Shown here: piece by piece, positions 59,715 through 64,000 of the stretch
How positions within the stretch are numbered: position 1 is the first letter of the stretch
Layout of the letters: each line of letters opens with the position of its first letter
Assembly (NCBI GenBank): GCA_016223085.1
Contig: JACRPS010000034.1
Span: forward strand, 1-64,000
Direction: 5' to 3'
Origin: Chloroflexota bacterium
GTDB lineage: Bacteria > Chloroflexota > Anaerolineae > Aggregatilineales > Phototrophicaceae
DNA: 64,000 bases
The notes under the pieces: model-generated
What the model was told of the DNA's origin: nothing
Seen by the model: the letters and a program-made list of their open reading frames with translations, nothing else
Databases searched by the model: none
Made by a program: the position numbers and the translations under genes

Positions 59715-62171
59715 ATGGATGTTGGCGTCGAGTTCAGCCATTATCGAATCGTTGAACACGTTGGGCGCGGCGGTATGGCCGACGTGTGGTCGGCGCGGGA
59801 CAAGCGGTTGCAGCGCACGGTGGCGATCAAGACCATCGCCCGTGACCTGTCACAGGATGTTGAGCCGGTCAAGCTGTTCGAGCGTGAAGCCCGCACCATC
59901 GCCCAACTGGAACACCCCCATATTCTGCCGATCTACGACTTTGGCGAATACGACAGCCAGCTTTACATTGTTATGCGCTATGTTACTGGCGGTTCGCTGG
60001 AAAGCCTGCTGGCGCAGGGGCCGCTGCCGATTCCCGAAGCGATGCGCTATGCCAGGGCGATTGCCGCCGCGCTGGATTATGCCCATTCCAGTAACGTTAT
60101 CCACCTGGACCTAAAACCGTCGAATATCCTGATGGACAGCACCCAGTCACCGTACCTGGCGGACTTCGGGCTGGCGACTGTGCTGGGGCCGGAAGGCCGC
60201 GCCGCCAACCCCGGCTATGGCACGCTGCTGTACATGGCGCCGGAGCAGCTTACGTCGAGCCAGATTGACCACCGCGCCGACATTTACAGTTTTGCCATCT
60301 TGATGTTCCAGATGTTCACCGGCGAACTGCCGTTTGACGCGACTACCTCGCTGGCGCTGAAACAGATCCAGTGGCAGGAAGACCTGCCGGAACTGACCAA
60401 GCTGGGCGAGGAACTGGCAGAACTGCTGACGCCGGTGCTGCGGCGTGGCACGGCGCTGGACGTGAACAGCCGACCGAATCGTGTGATTGAACTGGTGGAG
60501 GCCATCGAAGCGGTGCTGGCGCAGAGCAGCGGAGTGGAACGGTTCAGCCTGCCGGCGGACGATCTGGACATCCGCATTGTTTCCGGCGCGGACGCCACCG
60601 TGAACCTGGGGCTGCGGGCGGATACCACGCAGGCCGGGCAGGAAGCGATGGCCCGGATGGAAGCGAAGGACATCTACAACAAGGCCCGCCGCGCCTGGAT
60701 ACAGGGACGCTTCCTGCTGGGTGTGACGCACTTCATGCTGATGAACGATTATTACATGCGCGCTGCCGAACACAATCTGGAACTGGATGACCAGGGCAAA
60801 CAGATGCTGCTGCGCGGCGCACTGGAATATGATACCGAAATTGATTACTGGTGGAACCAACTGGATAACGACAACCGCCGCTGGGTAGCGCTGCACGCCG
60901 TCCGCAGCGAGAACGCGCCGGCGCGGGTGCGGGCAATTTACCGGCTGGAAACACTGCCGGACAGTGACCCGCCCAAAATCCCGATGCTGGTGGCGCAGGC
61001 ACTGTCGGTTGAAACCAACGAGCAGGCCAAACGCGCCGCGATTCACGTGCTGGGCACGCGGGCGAAGCTGCACGCGGGCATCACCAGCGGGGTTTATCCG
61101 GTGGTGGCTGCACCGGCCAGCGGCGTCACCGCCCGCCTGCTAACGGCGACGGCGCGCGTGGGTATCCAACTCATCAAGCCGAACGGCTGGCGCGAGATCG
61201 TTTATACCGATGATATTGATGAACTGCTGGCGAATAATGCGCTCGATGCGTCCATGCCAGCGATTGCGGAACTGGCGGCGCGCACCATTGGGCGCATCCG
61301 GTCGCTGACGGCGCTAAAGGTGATCGCCGAAGCGCAGCGGGCCGGCGAAAAAGGCGCGCTGCGGGCGCTGGCGTTCGTGCGCGACGAAGCACCGTCGCTG
61401 CCGCCGGTGGTCAGCCCACAGGGGCGGCTGTACGCCTGGCTGGCAAATACCTGGCGGCGCATGACCGATGACCCGCTGCACAACGTGTGGCGGTTTGTGT
61501 TCGCGCTGCTCGGCGGGGCATTGGCGATGGGCGCACACGTCTTTATCACCTTCCGCAGCGAAGCGATTTTTAACGCCGACCGCTGGGGCAAAACCATCTC
61601 CATCGGCCTGACGTTTGGCATGTTTGTCGCCACGCTGGTGTTTGTCGCCGGGGAATTTTCGTCCAGGGTGCGCGGCTTCTGGCCCTGGTGGGCGCGGGTG
61701 GCGTTGAGTACGGTAGCCGGGTTCATCTGGGGTACGCTGTCGTGGGGCGCGTTTACGTGGTTCTTCTTTAACTACGTGCCGGACTGGGGCGCGATGGCCT
61801 TCGCCGGGCTGGGGCTGGCGCTGGGTTTTGTGCTGACGGCGGCGCTGAATCTGCGCAGTTGGGCGGCAGTGGTGGTAACAACCATCGCCATCTATCTTCC
61901 GATTTATGTCATGTTCCAGTTTTACTGGACGGGGGAACTAATGTTGCCCGTGCCGCTGTCGGCGGAGTCGCTGTTAAACCCGCTGGCAATTCTGTACTAC
62001 GACAATCCTGACCAGATTTTTACGGTGGCGCTGCCGGTGGCGCTGCTGATCGCCATTGGCGGCCACGCCCAGGCGCTGTGGTACGATGGCCGCAACCTGA
62101 TGCGGCGTCTACGCCTGCGAGTGAAAAGCCGGAAACCGGAGCTTGAGAATCCAGCGGCGGTGCGGGTCTAG
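59715..62171 (+). CDS. Membrane Ser/Thr protein kinase
   Basis: An 818-residue Hanks-type kinase. Glycine loop VGRGGMADVW, VAIK lysine, catalytic loop HLDLKPSN (H130-L131-D132), ADFGLA and MAPEQL are present. The catalytic-loop Arg is Leu, so this is a non-RD kinase that may not need activation-loop phosphorylation. After the kinase (to about 275) comes a helical HEAT-like region (about 330-590, repeated ALHAVRSENAPARVRAIYRL-type helices), then six membrane helices to the end. Having the membrane part at the C-terminus without an extracytoplasmic sensor domain is unusual. AAGGA precedes the ATG. Substrates could include the FHA protein at 39.8 kb (inference). Confidence 0.9.
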   Translation: MDVGVEFSHYRIVEHVGRGGMADVWSARDKRLQRTVAIKTIARDLSQDVEPVKLFEREARTIAQLEHPHILPIYDFGEYDSQLYIVMRYVTGGSLESLLAQGPLPIPEAMRYARAIAAALDYAHSSNVIHLDLKPSNILMDSTQSPYLADFGLATVLGPEGRAANPGYGTLLYMAPEQLTSSQIDHRADIYSFAILMFQMFTGELPFDATTSLALKQIQWQEDLPELTKLGEELAELLTPVLRRGTALDVNSRPNRVIELVEAIEAVLAQSSGVERFSLPADDLDIRIVSGADATVNLGLRADTTQAGQEAMARMEAKDIYNKARRAWIQGRFLLGVTHFMLMNDYYMRAAEHNLELDDQGKQMLLRGALEYDTEIDYWWNQLDNDNRRWVALHAVRSENAPARVRAIYRLETLPDSDPPKIPMLVAQALSVETNEQAKRAAIHVLGTRAKLHAGITSGVYPVVAAPASGVTARLLTATARVGIQLIKPNGWREIVYTDDIDELLANNALDASMPAIAELAARTIGRIRSLTALKVIAEAQRAGEKGALRALAFVRDEAPSLPPVVSPQGRLYAWLANTWRRMTDDPLHNVWRFVFALLGGALAMGAHVFITFRSEAIFNADRWGKTISIGLTFGMFVATLVFVAGEFSSRVRGFWPWWARVALSTVAGFIWGTLSWGAFTWFFFNYVPDWGAMAFAGLGLALGFVLTAALNLRSWAAVVVTTIAIYLPIYVMFQFYWTGELMLPVPLSAESLLNPLAILYYDNPDQIFTVALPVALLIAIGGHAQALWYDGRNLMRRLRLRVKSRKPELENPAAVRV

Positions 62172-62176
62172 CAGAC

Positions 62177-62198
62177 GCCGGATGCTCACGCATCCGGC
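62177..62198. repeat. Perfect hairpin after the kinase gene
   Basis: GCCGGATGC and GCATCCGGC close a TCAC loop, 6 nt after the kinase stop. There is no T-run on the plus strand, so it may stabilise the 3' end rather than terminate. Confidence 0.6.
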
Positions 62199-62202
62199 TG
62201 AC

Positions 62203-62226
62203 AAAAAAAGCCGTCAAGAAACGGCT
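62203..62226 (-). terminator. Rho-independent terminator of the YbjN-like gene
   Basis: On the minus strand AGCCGT and ACGGCT form a 6-bp stem with a 6-nt loop, followed by seven T residues. It lies about 80 nt after the YbjN-like stop codon. Confidence 0.7.
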
Positions 62227-62251
62227 GAAGAATCGTAATCAATGTTCTGAA

Positions 62252-62298
62252 CCTGCTTCAGCAGGCTTATTGGTTCAGCCTCAGGCTTGAGCCTGGGG
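62252..62298. repeat. Short palindrome modules
   Basis: CCTGCTTCAGCAGG and CCTCAGGCTTGAGCCTGGGG, two adjacent palindromes in the style of the composite cassettes but with only two modules. Confidence 0.55.
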
Positions 62299-62306
62299 CG
62301 GTATCC

Positions 62307-62771
62307 TTACACCTTCGCGTACAATCGCCCGCCAAATTCTTCAAACAGCTTGTTGTCCAGATCATCGGCATAGGCAGCGACCAGGCTGATGATGTTATTG
62401 GCTTCGTCGGCGTCCAGCCCGTCCAGCGGGCGTTCGCTGAACACGTACACCACATCCATGTACACGCCAAGCGCCGCGTTGGTCAGTTGCAGATTGAGTT
62501 CCAGCAGGCGGCGATACAGCGGCAGCAGCCCCTGCGCCGGCAGGTGCAGGATGGGCGCAAGCACCTGTAAGTAGCCGACGTTGTTCTGCACCGAGACAAA
62601 CACTTCGATCACTGCCGAACCGCGCTGGAAGCTCCAGCCGAAGCCGGACTCGGTGTTCATGCGCGCCGTCACCGGGTTCACGCCGATTGCCGGCAGAATC
62701 TGCTCGACTGTCGCAGCATAGGTTTCCAGCGTCACCGCCGGTTGGGGTTTACGTCCTCGTCCGAAGACCAT
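62307..62771 (-). CDS. YbjN domain-containing protein
   Basis: A 154-residue soluble alpha/beta protein of the YbjN / type III secretion chaperone-like fold: a helix, an antiparallel sheet (GFGWSFQRGSAVIEVFVSV, VGYLQVLAPIL), then LLPLYRRLLELNLQLTNAAL, the most recognisable segment, and a C-terminal helix. The ATG lies after AGGAG by 9 nt; the open frame extends 24 codons into repeat sequence. It likely shares a transcript with the upstream pseudo-trypsin gene. A chaperone or regulatory role is the general expectation. Confidence 0.8.
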   Translation of the reverse strand: MVFGRGRKPQPAVTLETYAATVEQILPAIGVNPVTARMNTESGFGWSFQRGSAVIEVFVSVQNNVGYLQVLAPILHLPAQGLLPLYRRLLELNLQLTNAALGVYMDVVYVFSERPLDGLDADEANNIISLVAAYADDLDNKLFEEFGGRLYAKV

Positions 62772-62842
62772 GTGTTTTCTCTCCTGAAGAACCTGGCTTG
62801 TAGCCTGTAGCTTTGTTGATGCTTCACGCTTCAGGTCTTTCA

Positions 62843-62870
62843 ACAGCTAATGGCTACAAGCTAAAAGCTA
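62843..62870. repeat. Heptamer tandem array, four NNNGCTA units
   Basis: ACAGCTA, ATGGCTA, CAAGCTA and AAAGCTA in strict 7-nt register. The unit differs from the CAGT arrays. The final CTA is the stop codon (TAG, minus strand) of the next gene. Confidence 0.8.
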
Positions 62871-64000
62871 CGTCTGTTCCCGCCCGCAGCGCAAACACTT
62901 TCCCTGGTAAAAACCGGTGTGGGCGCTGCAATGACGGCAGGCGATACGGTTCTGCTCGTGATACAGGGTGTTGGTTGTGTCGTGCCAGTTGCGCCGCAGA
63001 TTGCCGGCCTGAGGCATTAGGCCGCCGCAGGTTTCGCAGTAGTGGCCGCCATTAGCCGCCGCCTTGCTCAGATCGCCGCAGGTCGGGCAGTAAACCAGCT
63101 TGCCCTGGGCGATGTCCTGCTTGTAGGTTTCCACCGCCCGCATGATGCCGCTGATGTGGATGCCGTACAGGTTGGCCGACGAGGCGCTGGCGTTGCGCGT
63201 CAGCATCCCCACCAGATAGCGATTATCGTCAAACACCGGATTGCCCCCGGCGTCCGGCGGCTGAGTGATGGTCGTGGGGAACCAGTGCGGCGAGAGGATG
63301 CGCTTGGTCGTGCGCAGGCTGCCGCGTACGCTCTGCCCGTTGTAGGCCATCGCCATCAGCGGCGTTTCTTCCGGGATGCGCGGCAGCGGCGTGACCGGCA
63401 GGATGTCGCTGACCGGCTGCTGGACAACAATCAGCGCCAGATCGAGTTCCGGGAACGAGCGCACCACGCGCCCAGGTATTTGATAACCGGTTTCCAGTTC
63501 CACCGTCACCCGTTCCAGGCTGCCCACGACGTAGCGGGTGGTCACCAGAATGCCCTCATGCAGCACGAAGAAGGCTGTGCCCGCGCCGTTTGGCCCGCCA
63601 ATCACGCCCGCGATGCGGTAATGCCCGATGTTCGATGGCGGCAGGGTGCCAAAGCCGGGAATGGTCGTCGGCGGGGTGCTGTAGGCTGGCTGCGCCGGCA
63701 TTCCCGGCAGTGTGCCAGGGGGTGGTGGGGTGGTCGGCGGTGGGCTAAAGTCAACCTGCGGCGTTACCGTCACGGCGGGCTGCGGGGGCGGCGTGACCGT
63801 CGGCGCGCTGGTGGGCGGCGTGGGAAGCTGCGCGGCCAGCCAGCGTTCGACCCGGTGGCGGATTTCCGGGTCGTCCGGGGCGGCAGCCAGCGCCGCGTCA
63901 TAATAGGCGCGCTTGGTGTTGGGGTCGGTCGTCGTTTCAGCCAGCCACAGGCAGGCGATGGCACGGATACCGCCGGTCAGTTCCGGGTCTTTGAGCGCGA
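62868..64000 (-). CDS. Pseudo-trypsin with zinc ribbons, partial at window edge
   Basis: The 3' part of a longer gene. The frame continues without a stop to the window end, so the GTG at 63773 is not a real start. Visible order: TPR-like helices (ALKDPELTGGIRAIACLWLA, KRAYYDAALAAAPDDPEI), a Pro/Thr linker, a trypsin-fold domain and two zinc ribbons (CPTCGD with CETCGG; CRHCSA with CLRCGRE). In the trypsin domain the catalytic His position reads TTRYVVG and the Ser position DAGGNPVFD, so both are lost; LDLALIVVQ keeps the Asp. An inactive sensor or scaffold is likely. The stop codon comes from a heptamer array. Confidence 0.8.
   Translation of the reverse strand, partial: ALKDPELTGGIRAIACLWLAETTTDPNTKRAYYDAALAAAPDDPEIRHRVERWLAAQLPTPPTSAPTVTPPPQPAVTVTPQVDFSPPPTTPPPPGTLPGMPAQPAYSTPPTTIPGFGTLPPSNIGHYRIAGVIGGPNGAGTAFFVLHEGILVTTRYVVGSLERVTVELETGYQIPGRVVRSFPELDLALIVVQQPVSDILPVTPLPRIPEETPLMAMAYNGQSVRGSLRTTKRILSPHWFPTTITQPPDAGGNPVFDDNRYLVGMLTRNASASSANLYGIHISGIMRAVETYKQDIAQGKLVYCPTCGDLSKAAANGGHYCETCGGLMPQAGNLRRNWHDTTNTLYHEQNRIACRHCSAHTGFYQGKCLRCGREQT

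Overview
The window is GC-rich (about 60% or more by eye), densely coded and without rRNA, tRNA, phage or transposase genes. Several traits suggest a Chloroflexota (Anaerolineae-like) bacterium: proline/threonine linkers of the PTPTATP type in exported proteins, VanW/MurJ/FtsK cell-envelope genes, GT-C membrane glycosyltransferases, DUF4058 and DUF6062 proteins, and very many small dispersed palindromes. This placement is inference; TsaD and FtsK are the best genes for a phylogeny.

Layout. 1-9.4 kb: VanW-like protein, lipoprotein, MurJ, a CPA2-type antiporter with Usp domains, DUF4058 and a CoxE-like VWA protein. 9.6-14.2 kb: two tandem FtsH-like membrane AAA proteases and a lipoprotein on the same strand as the VWA gene. 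14.4-17.4 kb: two GT-C glycosyltransferases. 17.4-20.7 kb: a hybrid PAS/GAF histidine kinase and TsaD. 20.8-24.1 kb: a sugar-type ABC importer (binding protein plus two permeases, no ATPase) with lower GC. 24.2-30 kb: a frameshifted PLP decarboxylase, a histidine phosphatase, two membrane proteins, a probable selenoprotein related to deiodinase/redoxin proteins, and an unknown protein. 30.3-33 kb: two paralogous exported proteins. 33.3-36 kb: a small STAS-like protein and a BchI-like ATPase/VWA pair. 36-41 kb: an MmeI-like restriction-modification enzyme, an orphan and a HEPN-FHA protein. 41-51 kb: an epimerase, a sugar-dehydrogenase lipoprotein, a third GT-C enzyme, a LytM-SH3-glycosidase protein, an HNH pair, a sucrase/ferredoxin-like protein and a C39-like peptidase. 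51-64 kb: a giant FtsK, DUF6062, an exported PDZ protein, a membrane Ser/Thr kinase, a YbjN-like protein and a partial pseudo-trypsin/zinc-ribbon protein.

The strongest unusual signals are: (1) a family of about 23 palindromes of 28-29 nt with conserved GTAGGG/CCCTAC ends and changing but still complementary stems, five of which sit in frame inside GT-C glycosyltransferase genes and two of which supply stop codons; (2) an in-frame UGA in a deiodinase-like TxUP context, followed 17 nt later by a GGUC-loop hairpin, indicating an unannotated selenoprotein; (3) the paired divergent FtsH-like proteases; (4) a low-GC patch confined to the specificity region of the MmeI-like enzyme. Heptamer arrays and composite palindrome cassettes fill many of the remaining gaps.

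Coordinates of promoters, hairpins and start codons come from reading the sequence by eye; no alignments or folding programs were run.
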